37,463 nt of DNA from an uncultured Opitutia bacterium (GTDB lineage Bacteria > Verrucomicrobiota > Verrucomicrobiia > Opitutales > UBA953): the NCBI GenBank assembly GCA_903889525.1, contig CAISXT010000006.1:1-37463 (forward strand). The letters run 5' to 3'. How positions within the stretch are numbered: the first letter of the stretch is position 1; each line of letters opens with the position of its first letter. Shown piece by piece: positions 26,032-34,916 of the stretch. The translations under genes were made by a program, and so were the position numbers. The notes beneath the pieces are model-generated. The model searched no databases. It worked only from the letters and a program-made list of their open reading frames with translations, and was not told where the DNA came from.

Positions 26032-28173
26032 ATGGCCTCCCCTTCAATCCCCCCACGCAAACCCGCCCCCGTCCTCGCCCGACGCAGCAGCCAGACCAAT
26101 TGGCCCGTCGTACTCCTGGGTGGCGCCCTGCTCGCGGCCGCCGGATGGTTTATCTGGTCCGCTAACCAGAAACCAGATGCGCCCATCGTCGTCGTCAAAG
26201 AAGTATCGAAGGTCGTGGAGGCACCCAAGGTAGCCGAACCGGAAAAGAAACCGGAGCCCGTCGTCGAGAAAGTCGTCAAACCCACGGAGCCCGTCAAGAT
26301 GGTCGAACCCGTCGTCGTCGTCCCCGAGAAAACCATCGTCGTCGAACTAAAGCCTTACCGCTTCGAGGGCACCGCGCTCGTCGACCCAAAATTTCTGGGC
26401 GCCCTGATTGATGATGCGCACGCACGCCTCAAGGACGGCAAATGGGAGGATCACCTGGCCCGCCTTGAGAAAGGCCTACTCCCGGCACTTGCCTCCACGG
26501 CGAGTACCGCCGGTATCGATCGCTATAACCGCCTTTGGGAAAGCCGCGTGTTTGCACTCGGCATGACTCAGTCTCTATTCATTCGACGGGTCACCCCTGA
26601 AGCCATGCGCACGGCCGCCCAAGGGGATGAAAAGCTGACCTCGCTCCTTTCCGACCTTCTTACCCGGCCTGAGCTACTCGAGAAATTCGCACTCACCTTG
26701 AAGTCGGAAGATGACGCCGCCGAAGCGTTGCGCATCTGGTCCACCCTCGCGGCAGATGACACGGCCGCCCAACGCGGCAAATACGAGAACCTGCAAATCG
26801 CTTGCTCGCTCGTCTTCGACCAACCCTTGAGCTGGACGCGTTTCGACGGCGGGGCAGCTTGCACCACCACGGCCCTCACCCGCTATCGTTACTTCAAGAC
26901 CAACACCGAGTCCGGCCGCCTCGCCAATGACGTCCGTAAGGCCTCCGCCACCGATTTAATCTGGGTCGTCGGCGCCACCGCGACCGAAGAAGAAATGGCC
27001 TGGGCTCTCTCCCAGCCTAAACTCCGATCTCTCGGCGAGTGGGCGCCGAGCTACGGCATGATCCGCTACCGCATGGATTACGTCACCCACGAGAAGACCA
27101 AGCTCCCAGCCCCCAGCGAAGGCACCCTCAAGGAGATTTTTGAGATTGGCGGCATCTGCATGCACCAGGCCCACTTCGCCGCAAATACCGCTCGGGCGTT
27201 CGGCATCCCCGCCGCCTATGTCACCGGCGATGGCAATCGCGGTGGCCACGCTTGGTTCGCCTATCTCCGCAAGGACCACGAATGGAGCATGAACACTGGC
27301 CGCTATAACGACGGTTACGCCTGCGGCCACACCACCGACCCGCAGACCCGTCAGACTGTCGGTGAATTTGAAGTGCAGATTCTCGGCGATGCCCAGCGCC
27401 GCGGGGAACGCTTCACTAAATGCCAGCGACTCCAGCTGGCGGCCCAGATTTACGCCGCCGCCGGGAACCTCGATGCGCAACGGGAAAGCCTGCGACTCGC
27501 CGTGACGACCGCTAATCGCTGCCTGGAAGCTTGGCGCGGCTACGCAGCCTGCCTCGAGAAAATCGGGCCGGCCGTGAAGATCGAAGAATGGAAAAGCTTT
27601 GTCACCGAGATGCGCCGGGCCTTTGACGAATGGCCCGACATGCGCGACCTCGCCGACGAGATGGAAGAGAAGCACCTCTTCCCATCCATGACGGAGGATG
27701 AAATTTTCCTGAGCTGTAAGCGCGCCTACGATCGGCTCATGTCCGAAAAGAAACGGCACGGGGAGTACGACCGGACGCGCTATGACATCGTTCAAAAAGC
27801 GGTCGCCCGGGAATCCGCCGTCCTGATGAAGGATCGCACGAAGAACGCCGAGAAACTCAGCAACCTCCACCGACACGCCCTGGAAGATAACGCCGACCAC
27901 CTGCCGACCTTCCGCATCCTGCTCGAGGGATACTACGAAGCCGTCAAGGGCGACCCGAAGCTCGAAGCGCCCTTTCTCTCCGAGATTGAACGCGTCTACC
28001 GCCGACGCATGGGCAATGGCGCCGGGGCGGATGTCTTCCGCTTGAAAGCGTTGGTGGGCCTGCTCGACCTTATCCAAGGATACTTCGACAAGTGCGGCGA
28101 CCCGGGCCGGGCCAAACGTCTGGCACTCGAGTCCGAGAAGCTCCAGAAGACTCTCGAGAAGATGAAGAAATGA
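26032..28173 (+). CDS. Membrane-anchored transglutaminase-like protein of unknown function
   Basis: A 713-residue protein. Residues 25-45 form one transmembrane segment (VVLLGGALLAAAGWFIW) after a short basic start, so the bulk should be periplasmic. Residues 50-100 are a Val/Pro/Glu/Lys-rich linker with repeated VVEKVVKP-like units. A transglutaminase-like core is suggested by GGICMHQAHFAANTARAFGIPAAYVTGDGNRGGHAWF, giving Cys376 and His406, with Asp427 (RYND) as a candidate third residue. The C-terminal 250 residues are helical with charged repeats, perhaps TPR-like. Its stop overlaps the pdxJ start (ATGA). Target and activity (protease, cross-linker or inactive) are unknown. Confidence 0.75.
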   Translation: MASPSIPPRKPAPVLARRSSQTNWPVVLLGGALLAAAGWFIWSANQKPDAPIVVVKEVSKVVEAPKVAEPEKKPEPVVEKVVKPTEPVKMVEPVVVVPEKTIVVELKPYRFEGTALVDPKFLGALIDDAHARLKDGKWEDHLARLEKGLLPALASTASTAGIDRYNRLWESRVFALGMTQSLFIRRVTPEAMRTAAQGDEKLTSLLSDLLTRPELLEKFALTLKSEDDAAEALRIWSTLAADDTAAQRGKYENLQIACSLVFDQPLSWTRFDGGAACTTTALTRYRYFKTNTESGRLANDVRKASATDLIWVVGATATEEEMAWALSQPKLRSLGEWAPSYGMIRYRMDYVTHEKTKLPAPSEGTLKEIFEIGGICMHQAHFAANTARAFGIPAAYVTGDGNRGGHAWFAYLRKDHEWSMNTGRYNDGYACGHTTDPQTRQTVGEFEVQILGDAQRRGERFTKCQRLQLAAQIYAAAGNLDAQRESLRLAVTTANRCLEAWRGYAACLEKIGPAVKIEEWKSFVTEMRRAFDEWPDMRDLADEMEEKHLFPSMTEDEIFLSCKRAYDRLMSEKKRHGEYDRTRYDIVQKAVARESAVLMKDRTKNAEKLSNLHRHALEDNADHLPTFRILLEGYYEAVKGDPKLEAPFLSEIERVYRRRMGNGAGADVFRLKALVGLLDLIQGYFDKCGDPGRAKRLALESEKLQKTLEKMKK

Positions 28174-28925
28174 CCCAGCCACGCATCCTTCTGGGCGTCA
28201 ATATCGACCACGCCGCGACCTTGCGGCAGGCCCGCTATCGCGGCACGCACACTTCCCTGCACGCCGAGCCTAACCTCACCGCCTTCACCCGCGAGGCCCT
28301 TGCGGGCGGAGCCGACGGCATCACGGTGCATCTCCGCGAAGATCGCCGCCACATCCAAGATGACGATGTCCACGCCATCGCCCAACTGACGGGCGTCCGC
28401 CTTAACCTCGAGATGGCCTGCACTTCTGCGATGGTGGACTTTGCGCGCCAGCTCCGCCCGGCGGCGGTGTGCCTCGTCCCTGAATCCCGTGAAGAAGTGA
28501 CGACGGAAGGCGGCCTCGATGTCGCCGGGCAACTCGAACGCGTTACTCAAACCACCCGTGAACTGAAGGCGGCTGGTATTGAGGTCTCGCTTTTCATCGG
28601 CCCGGACGAAACGCAAATACGCGCGGCGGCAATCGCGGGCGCTCCGGTTATCGAGTTACACACCGGAGCCTTCGCCAATGCTTGGCCAACCGAAGCCGCA
28701 GCGCCCGAGTTGGCACGCCTCCGGGCGGGCTGCGTCTTGGCACGTGAACTCGGACTCGTGGTCAACGCTGGTCACGGCATCAATTATGATAACATTGGGG
28801 CCATCCTAACCCTTCCGCATGTCCACGAACTCAACATCGGTCACGCCATCGTCTCGCGCGCACTCTTCACCGGCATCCGCAGCGCGGTCGCCGAGATGAA
28901 ATCCCACCTGACCAAGACGGCATGA
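28170..28925 (+). CDS. pdxJ: Pyridoxine 5'-phosphate synthase
   Basis: A 251-residue TIM-barrel enzyme that condenses 3-amino-1-hydroxyacetone phosphate with deoxyxylulose 5-phosphate in the DXP-dependent vitamin B6 pathway. It begins LGVNIDHAATLRQARYRG and has ADGITVHLREDRRHIQDDDV, the substrate-binding signature with the catalytic His/Arg/Asp/Arg cluster. It ends with GLVVNAGHGINYDNIG and HELNIGHAIVSRALF. The ATG at 28170 overlaps the upstream stop as ATGA; the longer frame upstream lies in the previous gene. It is coupled to acpS, a common bacterial pair. Confidence 0.97.
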   Translation: MTQPRILLGVNIDHAATLRQARYRGTHTSLHAEPNLTAFTREALAGGADGITVHLREDRRHIQDDDVHAIAQLTGVRLNLEMACTSAMVDFARQLRPAAVCLVPESREEVTTEGGLDVAGQLERVTQTTRELKAAGIEVSLFIGPDETQIRAAAIAGAPVIELHTGAFANAWPTEAAAPELARLRAGCVLARELGLVVNAGHGINYDNIGAILTLPHVHELNIGHAIVSRALFTGIRSAVAEMKSHLTKTA

Positions 28926-29317
28926 AGTTAGAAGGTGGCAATGTACTCGGCGTCGGCGTGGATCTCACGGAAGTCGCCCGCATCCGCTCCGCTCACGAGA
29001 AACACGGCGCGGCGTTCCTAGAGAAAATCTTTACCCCCGCGGAGCAAGCCCTCTGCCTCGCGAAGGCCGACCCTTATCCATCGCTTGCCGCCCGCTTTGC
29101 CGCCAAGGAAGCCGCGAGCAAAGCCTTTGGCACCGGCATTGGGGCCGAACTCTCACTGACAAGTATCGGGGTGCTCAATGGCGAAGGCGGCGAACCCATT
29201 GTCGAACTCGATGACAAAGCGAAAGCGTTACTCACGGCTCGCGGGGCCACTCGCCTGCTCATCTCCCTGACCCATACCGATACGCTGGCCCAAGCCTTCG
29301 CGGTCCTCGTACGCTGA
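28922..29317 (+). CDS. acpS: Holo-[acyl-carrier-protein] synthase
   Basis: A 131-residue phosphopantetheinyl transferase that loads coenzyme A's 4'-phosphopantetheine onto acyl carrier protein. The magnesium/CoA-binding residues are the Asp in GVGVDLTEVARI and the Glu in RFAAKEAASKAFGTG, both intact. The fold end is LLISLTHTDTLAQAFAVL, in place of the more usual SLSHxxxxAxA. The start overlaps the pdxJ stop by 4 bp (ATGA). The pdxJ-acpS linkage is widespread. The nnr gene starts 5 nt further on. Confidence 0.96.
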   Translation: MKLEGGNVLGVGVDLTEVARIRSAHEKHGAAFLEKIFTPAEQALCLAKADPYPSLAARFAAKEAASKAFGTGIGAELSLTSIGVLNGEGGEPIVELDDKAKALLTARGATRLLISLTHTDTLAQAFAVLVR

Positions 29318-29322
29318 ACATC

Positions 29323-30816
29323 ATGGGGTTAAATAGCCGACTCCCCGTCCTATCCTGTGCGGAAGCCGCGGCGGCGGAAGCAGCCTACCTCGGCGGCGAC
29401 ACGGCTCTTGCTTGGAGACTCATGCAACGGGCGTCCCGCGGTATCGCGCACGAAGCCCGCTCCCTGCTGGGCCGGAAGCCTCGCCGCATCCTCGTGCTAG
29501 CCGGCAAAGGTAATAATGGCGCCGATGCCTTTCTCGCCGCCCTCCACTGCGCCTCGGCCGGGACTCAGATTATTGCCGTCTTCGCCGAAGGCGGCCCAGC
29601 TCGCCCGCCCGCGCAACGCGCGTGGGCCGCTCGCAAAAAAGGGGTCTGCATCGGCATCGTGGCCGCCGCCAATCTACGTCAACTTCAGGCCGAAGAGTTC
29701 TGCCTGATTTTTGACGGTATTCTCGGGCAAGGTTTTCGCGCGCCACTTTCAGCGGAGCTCCGCAGATTCCTGAAGGCTTCGGATAATCTCCAGGGCCTCC
29801 GCGTTGCCGTGGATCTCCCCAGCGGCATCGGCGATGACGCCCACGGGCCGGCCTTTCGCGCCGATCTCACCGTATCCATCGGTTGCCTGAAACGACCTCT
29901 CCTCTCCGCCAAGGCTCGCCCCTTCGTCGGTCGCCTCCGCGTGATCGACATCGGCCTGCCGCTCGGCGAAACCGAAGAAGCCTGCGTCACCGCCGCCAGC
30001 CTCGACCCTTTGCGTCGCCCCCGCCGGGCGGGGGGAGACAAGCGCCATCAAGGCCGCCTACTCATTATCGGCGGCTCTGACCGCATGCCTGGGGCGGTGC
30101 TCATGAACACCGCGGCCGCGCTTCGCTCCGGCGCTGCGCTGGTCACGACCTGTCTGCCCGACTCAGTCCGCGCGAAAGCCGCAGTCACCTTCCCTGAGGC
30201 CATGTGGTGCGGGCTTGTAACCGGTCGCGAGGGCAGCCCCACCACAAGTAATCTTCCCGCCCTCCGTAAATTGATCGCCGGCAAGGACGCGCTTCTTCTC
30301 GGCTCCGGCCTAGGCGTAAAAGCCGCTAAGCTCATCGGCACCGTTGCCGCCGCTTGTGAAGGCGAACTCATCCTCGATGCCGACGCGCTGCGTCCTCCTG
30401 TCATCAACGCCTCGAAGCAAATACGCGTGCGCGTGCTCCTCCCCCACGCGGGGGAATTTAAACGCCTGAGCGGACGAACCATGTCCGTCGCGGCGGGCTG
30501 TGCCTTCGCACTTAAAACGAAGACCATCATCATACTGAAGGGCCCCCTGACCTGCGTGACCGATGGCAGGCGCGTGCTCCACATTCCTTTCGGCGGACCA
30601 ATCTTAGCGCGGGGCGGCTCCGGCGACTTGCTCGCTGGCATAGTTGCCGCGGTGCTCGCCCGGCGACGGGAACTCGGTCTCACGGCCTTCGACGCGGTCG
30701 TCTTGGCGACCACCTGGTATGCCCGCGCCGCCGATTGGCTGAGGGAAACCCGCGGGGAAGAAGCAGTGAGAACTACGGAGCTGCTGGCTGGGCTATCCCC
30801 GGTCTTGCGCAGCTGA
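29323..30816 (+). CDS. nnr: Bifunctional NAD(P)H-hydrate repair enzyme (epimerase and dehydratase)
   Basis: A 497-residue cytosolic enzyme that repairs hydrated NADH and NADPH. The N-terminal YjeF_N epimerase half (about 1-220) shows GKGNNGADAF at 61-70, FDGILGQGF and VAVDLPSGIG. The C-terminal ribokinase-like dehydratase half (about 235-497) shows IIGGSDRMPGAVLMNTAAAL, LLLGSGLGVKAA, LILDADALRP, LLPHAGEFKRLSG, LKGPLTCVTDG and ARGGSGDLLAGIVAA. In the epimerase motif the usual GGDG is GADAF, a mild departure. It ends 22 nt before dprA. Confidence 0.94.
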   Translation: MGLNSRLPVLSCAEAAAAEAAYLGGDTALAWRLMQRASRGIAHEARSLLGRKPRRILVLAGKGNNGADAFLAALHCASAGTQIIAVFAEGGPARPPAQRAWAARKKGVCIGIVAAANLRQLQAEEFCLIFDGILGQGFRAPLSAELRRFLKASDNLQGLRVAVDLPSGIGDDAHGPAFRADLTVSIGCLKRPLLSAKARPFVGRLRVIDIGLPLGETEEACVTAASLDPLRRPRRAGGDKRHQGRLLIIGGSDRMPGAVLMNTAAALRSGAALVTTCLPDSVRAKAAVTFPEAMWCGLVTGREGSPTTSNLPALRKLIAGKDALLLGSGLGVKAAKLIGTVAAACEGELILDADALRPPVINASKQIRVRVLLPHAGEFKRLSGRTMSVAAGCAFALKTKTIIILKGPLTCVTDGRRVLHIPFGGPILARGGSGDLLAGIVAAVLARRRELGLTAFDAVVLATTWYARAADWLRETRGEEAVRTTELLAGLSPVLRS

Positions 30817-30838
30817 TTCAGTCGCACTGGCTGGCCGA

Positions 30839-31924
30839 GTGTTCCCCATCCCGACTGAAGCGCTCGCCCAACGCGTCTACCTTAATGGCATCAAGCACGT
30901 CGGCCCCGTCACGGTCCGCCGGTTGCTGGAGGCATTCGGCGGCGACTTAAGCACGGCTCTGGGCGCACCCGCGGACCAACTTGCGAAAGTCACGGGGGTC
31001 AGTCGGCCGGCGGCCGAGGCCATCGCGGCCCGGGCCTTCAATTGGGTCGAAGAAATGCGCCGAGCCCAGGAACTCGGTTTCCGCTTACTGACGGCCGACG
31101 ATTCCGCCTGGCCAGAGCCGCTCACACATCTCTGGGACCCACCCTTACTCCTCTATGCTCAAGGCACATCCACCCCGGACGATCGTTCCGTCGGCATCAT
31201 TGGCTCACGGCATTGTACGACGTACGGCGCCTCACTCGCTCGCAGCATCTCCCGCGATCTCGCCCGGGAAGGTTGGTGGATCATCAGCGGGCTTGCTCGC
31301 GGTATCGATATCGCCGCGCACGAAGGTGCCCTGGATGTAGAAGGACGCACGGCCGCCGTGCTGGGGCACGGGCTCGACCTCACCTTTCCGCCCGAGGCGA
31401 TTAAACTTCGCCACCGCATGGCCGAACGTGGCGGCCTCTTTTCCGAATTCCCGTTGGGTCGGCCCGCCGATCGCCAGAGCTTCCCTCAACGCAACCGTAT
31501 CGTCGCTGGCCTTGTCCGCACGCTCATCGTCATCGAGACCGATATCGATGGCGGCAGCATGATTACTGCACGCTTCGCGGGCGACCTTGGCAAAACCATT
31601 TGCGCCTTCCCGGGCCGCGTGGATAGTCCGGCTAGCCGGGGTTGCCACGCGCTCATTCGCGACGGCGCCACGCTGGTTAGCTCGGTCGATGATATCCTCA
31701 CCGAATTAGGTGAAAGTCGCGGCAGCCCAGCGCTCAAGCTCATCAGCGACCCGCCAGAGTTCGCCCGCTGGCTTCCGCATTTCGCCGGCGGCACGGCACA
31801 CGATGCGGAAAGTCTCGGCCTCTTGGCGAACTGCACGGTCGCAGAGGCGGCCGTCGCCTTGACGCTGATGGAAATCCGCAGCGTTCTCACGCGCCGGCCG
31901 GATGGACGGCACGAGCGCGCCTAA
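30839..31924 (+). CDS. dprA: DNA-processing protein DprA (Smf)
   Basis: A 361-residue protein that binds incoming single-stranded DNA in natural transformation and loads RecA. A GTG start gives MFPIPTEALAQRVYLNGI. The N-terminal helix-hairpin-helix part contains VTVRRLLEAFGGDLSTALG. The Rossmann core follows (GSRHCTTYGASLARSISRDLAREGWWIISGLARGID, FPQRNRIVAGL, and GSMITARFAGDLGK). The C-terminal winged helix is short (LANCTVAEAAVALTLMEIRSVLTRRPDGR). The last four residues reach the stop, which directly abuts the SanA-like gene on the other strand. Its presence hints at DNA uptake or recombination functions, not proof of competence. Confidence 0.95.
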   Translation: MFPIPTEALAQRVYLNGIKHVGPVTVRRLLEAFGGDLSTALGAPADQLAKVTGVSRPAAEAIAARAFNWVEEMRRAQELGFRLLTADDSAWPEPLTHLWDPPLLLYAQGTSTPDDRSVGIIGSRHCTTYGASLARSISRDLAREGWWIISGLARGIDIAAHEGALDVEGRTAAVLGHGLDLTFPPEAIKLRHRMAERGGLFSEFPLGRPADRQSFPQRNRIVAGLVRTLIVIETDIDGGSMITARFAGDLGKTICAFPGRVDSPASRGCHALIRDGATLVSSVDDILTELGESRGSPALKLISDPPEFARWLPHFAGGTAHDAESLGLLANCTVAEAAVALTLMEIRSVLTRRPDGRHERA

Positions 31925-32557
31925 TCAGCGGTGGGGATGATTGCCTTCTCCCGCGGGCATCGGCGCCTGCAAGGGATTACCGTTCAAGCGATCGAGCACG
32001 GCCTTCGGCTTGGCGAAACAATCGCGCACCCACGCTTGGTAGGCCCTCCAACCTTCACCGAAGCCGGCAGAATAACCCGAAGCACTCAGACCTTCGAAGT
32101 CGGCCAGCCAAATCGCTCGTACGCTGTGCCAGCCCTGAGATACGAAGACGACGTGATCGTTGGGGTAGTAGGCCTTAGCCCGGAGCACCGAATCCAAGGT
32201 GCGCCAGCCGTAAGGGTCTTCGACGATGGGACAGGTGACGCCGGCCTGGCGGAGATGATTCGCCATCATGTAAGCGTGTTCGGCGGTTCCCGAAGTGACC
32301 ACCAGGCGGATCTTACCTGACTTGCAGAGGGCCGTCGCGGCCTCAATCCGTGGACGATAAGTCCCGGTCACTTGCGACGTCCCGTGCACAAATTCATCCG
32401 TCCCGAGAAGCACCATGACGGAATGAGCCGGGACCTGCGCGGGGTGGGCGGCCACCCGCCCCCAGCCCGCCCCCCAAATCCAAAGATTGGAGGCGAGTAA
32501 AAATAGGCCTAAAAACCAGAAAATGGCTTGGAGACTCTTTTTGAGCCAGGGGAACAT
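31925..32557 (-). CDS. SanA/YdcF-like DUF218 inner-membrane protein
   Basis: A 210-residue protein from the ATG at 32557 (MFPWLKKSLQAIFW); a longer frame reaches 32638. A single N-terminal transmembrane helix (IFWFLGLFLLASNLWIWGAGW) is followed by an alpha/beta DUF218 domain: VMVLLGTDEF, YRPRIEAATALCKSGKIRLVVTSGT, VEDPYGWRTLDSVLRAKAYYP and VVFVSQGWHSVRAIWLADFEGL. In E. coli SanA is linked to envelope barrier function against vancomycin at high temperature. The biochemical activity is unknown. Its stop directly abuts that of dprA. It is divergent from the sigma-54 regulator. Confidence 0.85.
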   Translation of the reverse strand: MFPWLKKSLQAIFWFLGLFLLASNLWIWGAGWGRVAAHPAQVPAHSVMVLLGTDEFVHGTSQVTGTYRPRIEAATALCKSGKIRLVVTSGTAEHAYMMANHLRQAGVTCPIVEDPYGWRTLDSVLRAKAYYPNDHVVFVSQGWHSVRAIWLADFEGLSASGYSAGFGEGWRAYQAWVRDCFAKPKAVLDRLNGNPLQAPMPAGEGNHPHR

Positions 32558-32682
32558 ATTCTGGAGAATTACGCCCAAAAAACGGAAGGCAAGGGGGCTA
32601 TCAAAGGGACGTTTGCTTAAATTTAAACACAAACTCATTGCGATAAGGGTGTATTAGCTCAATTTTACGACCCGAACGCCGA

Positions 32683-32698
32683 TGGCACGGATACTGCC
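32683..32698 (+). promoter_or_regulatory. Sigma-54 (-24/-12) promoter of the NtrC-type regulator
   Basis: The sequence TGGCACGGATACTGCC places GG at 32684-32685 and GC at 32696-32697, exactly 12 bases apart, in the consensus TGGCACG-N4-TTGC with one mismatch (CTGC). The expected start of transcription is near 32709, only about 4 nt before the ATG at 32713. The gene downstream encodes a sigma-54 activator, so autoregulation is likely but inferred. Confidence 0.65.
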
Positions 32699-32712
32699 TA
32701 CTTTTACTCAAG

Positions 32713-34212
32713 ATGAGTGCTAATCCTTCCGCCGCCGCCGCCAAAGTCCTCGTCATTGATGACGACAAAGATCTTCGCTACTCGCTTCGCCGCGCACTCG
32801 CTGGGCTCGGACACACCGTCATCGAAGCCGACAGCGGAGAAACCGGCGTCGTCGCCGCCAAGCGCGACCAGCCTGATGTCATCCTCCTCGATAATCGGAT
32901 GGGGGGCATGACTGGGATTGAAACCCTTCAGATGCTCCGCGGCGCCCAGCCGCAGGCGATGGTGATTCTGATGACGGCGTTCGGCACGACTCAGACCGCC
33001 ATCGAGGCGATGAAATTCGGCGCCTATGATTATGTCATGAAGCCTTTCGATCAGGCCAAGCTCATCACGCTCGTCGATAAAGCCCTCTCCGCCCGCCGTG
33101 ATCTGGCGAATGCCGTTAACTCAACGCGCACGCTCGTCAATCCCGCCGACTACAAGGAAGGCATCGTGGGCAGCTCCGAGCCGATGCAGGATGTCTTGAA
33201 GTCCATCGGCCAGGTCGCCGCCAGTGATGCGACCGTACTCATCACCGGCGAAAGCGGTACCGGCAAGGAACTTGTCGCCCGTTGTATCCACCAGCATTCC
33301 CTGCGCGCGAAAGGGCCTTTCTTGGCGGTAAATTGCGCGGCGATTCCCGAAAACCTCATCGAGTCCGAACTCTTCGGCCACGAGAAGGGTGCCTTCACTG
33401 GGGCCACCAACCTGAAGCCCGGAAAGTTCGAGCTCTGCGATGGTGGCACGATCTTCCTCGATGAAATCGGAGATATGTCACTACCCACGCAGACGAAAGT
33501 CCTGCGTGCCATTCAGGAAGGCGAGATTCAGCGCGTCGGCGGCACGACCACCCTGAAGGTCAGCGTCCGCTTGGTCGCCGCGACCAACAAAGACCTCGAG
33601 GCGATGGTCGTGACGCGGCAGTTCCGCGAAGATCTCTACTATCGCCTCAACGTCTTTCGCATTCGCTTACCCGCCCTGCGCCAACGCAAGAGTGATGTGC
33701 CGCTGCTCGTGGACTACATGCTGCAGCGCCAGGCCGCGGCGAAGAAGATCAAGCCGAAGCGCCTCTCCAACGAGGCCCTCGACGCCCTGCTCGCCTACGA
33801 TTGGCCAGGCAATGTCCGCGAACTCGAGAACGTCGTGCAGCGCGCCAATGTCCTGGCCAAGGGTGAAACGATTCTCCCGAAGGACCTGCCGCAGGATGTG
33901 CTCAACCCTCGCAAGTCCGGCCTGAGTCCCATTGCCACGCCCAGCGCCGTCGCTACGGTCGCGGCTGCTCCGACCGAAGCCACCGTCCCCGCGGCTGGCC
34001 TCGCCCCGTCCTATGATGCGATTTATCGCCAGTGTCGTCAGAGCGACGGAAAATCCATTCTGAACGTCATCGAGATGGAGATGATCCGCCGGGCAATGGA
34101 AGAGACCCGCGGCAATCAGCTCCGCTCCGCCGTTATCCTCGGGATCAATCGCTCGACGCTAAAGAAGCGCCTGATTGAGATGCGCGAGGCCGGGTTCAAG
34201 GTCTTCACTTAA
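32713..34212 (+). CDS. Sigma-54-dependent response regulator, NtrC family
   Basis: A 499-residue activator of RNA polymerase sigma-54. The receiver (residues 11-125) has acidic pocket DDD16-18, phosphoacceptor Asp60 (LLDNRM), Thr88 and Lys110 (VMKP). The AAA+ domain starts with [11 protein letters not shown] and has Walker A GESGTGKE (179-186), the sigma-54 contact loop GAFTGA (226-231), Walker B TIFLDE (246-251) and the later [17 protein letters not shown]. An Ala/Pro/Thr-rich linker (about 410-430) precedes a Fis-type helix-turn-helix ([33 protein letters not shown]). No sensor kinase is adjacent, so it is an orphan regulator here. Confidence 0.95.
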   Translation: MSANPSAAAAKVLVIDDDKDLRYSLRRALAGLGHTVIEADSGETGVVAAKRDQPDVILLDNRMGGMTGIETLQMLRGAQPQAMVILMTAFGTTQTAIEAMKFGAYDYVMKPFDQAKLITLVDKALSARRDLANAVNSTRTLVNPADYKEGIVGSSEPMQDVLKSIGQVAASDATVLITGESGTGKELVARCIHQHSLRAKGPFLAVNCAAIPENLIESELFGHEKGAFTGATNLKPGKFELCDGGTIFLDEIGDMSLPTQTKVLRAIQEGEIQRVGGTTTLKVSVRLVAATNKDLEAMVVTRQFREDLYYRLNVFRIRLPALRQRKSDVPLLVDYMLQRQAAAKKIKPKRLSNEALDALLAYDWPGNVRELENVVQRANVLAKGETILPKDLPQDVLNPRKSGLSPIATPSAVATVAAAPTEATVPAAGLAPSYDAIYRQCRQSDGKSILNVIEMEMIRRAMEETRGNQLRSAVILGINRSTLKKRLIEMREAGFKVFT

Positions 34213-34255
34213 CCTTTGCCATGGGCCGGGAATGGGTTTGGTTAGGCGCTTCCCC

Positions 34256-34903
34256 ATGAGCTCCTCACCCCTCCGCACCACCCTGCTGGCCACGGCCGCG
34301 ATCTTCCTGAGCTCTTACGCCGCGTTCGCCGGTGAAACCATCCAGCTCTTCGACGGCAAGTCCCTCGCTGGCTGGAAGCCCTCCAAGAACTCCCCCGAAG
34401 GCACCTATAAGGTGGAAGACGGCGTCCTGCAGGTTCGCGGCGGCCAAGGTCACATCTACTACGTCGGTGCCGACGGCAAAGCAGAGTTCAAGAACTTCGA
34501 CTTCAAAGCGAAGGTGAAGACCTACCCGAAAGCCAATTCCGGCATCTACTTCCACACGGCCTATCAAGATAGCGGCTGGCCCGCCGCTGGCTTCGAATGC
34601 CAGGTCAACGCTAGCCATGGCGACATCAAGCGCACGGGCGGCCTGTATGCTGTGCGCGACGTCCTGAATATCCCAGCCGCACCTGACAATGTCTGGTTTG
34701 AATACCACGTGCGCGTCGAAGGTAAGCGCATTCAGATCTGGATCGACGGTAAGCAGACCGTGGACTTCACCCAGCCGGAAGACTGGACTCCTCCGAAGGG
34801 TATGCCCGGCCGCAAGCTCGGCGCCGGCACCTTCGCCCTCCAGGCCCACGACCCCGGCTGCAAGGTCGACTACAAGGACCTCGTCGTCGAACGCCTGCCC
34901 TGA
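34256..34903 (+). CDS. Secreted DUF1080 (3-keto-disaccharide hydrolase) domain protein
   Basis: A 215-residue protein. The ATG at 34256 gives a signal peptide (SPLRTTLLATAAIFLSSYAAFA, likely cleaved before GETIQ). The DUF1080 beta-jelly-roll follows: IQLFDGKSLAGWKPSKNSPEGTYKVEDGVLQVRGG, ANSGIYFHT, GFECQVNASHG and the end GTFALQAHDPGCKVDYKDLVVERLP. The family is abundant in Planctomycetes and Verrucomicrobia and related to carbohydrate turnover; one group hydrolyses 3-keto-disaccharides. Activity and substrate are not shown by sequence. It lies 43 nt after the regulator and ends at a strong terminator. The upstream part of the frame overlaps the regulator and is not used. Confidence 0.9.
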   Translation: MSSSPLRTTLLATAAIFLSSYAAFAGETIQLFDGKSLAGWKPSKNSPEGTYKVEDGVLQVRGGQGHIYYVGADGKAEFKNFDFKAKVKTYPKANSGIYFHTAYQDSGWPAAGFECQVNASHGDIKRTGGLYAVRDVLNIPAAPDNVWFEYHVRVEGKRIQIWIDGKQTVDFTQPEDWTPPKGMPGRKLGAGTFALQAHDPGCKVDYKDLVVERLP

Positions 34904-34916
34904 GCCGGCCGACAGA

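Noticed and set aside
26956-28182. A 408-codon minus-strand frame opposite the transglutaminase-like gene
   Set aside because: The plus-strand gene has a signal-anchor, a catalytic-like motif and ATGA coupling to pdxJ; the minus frame has no such support.
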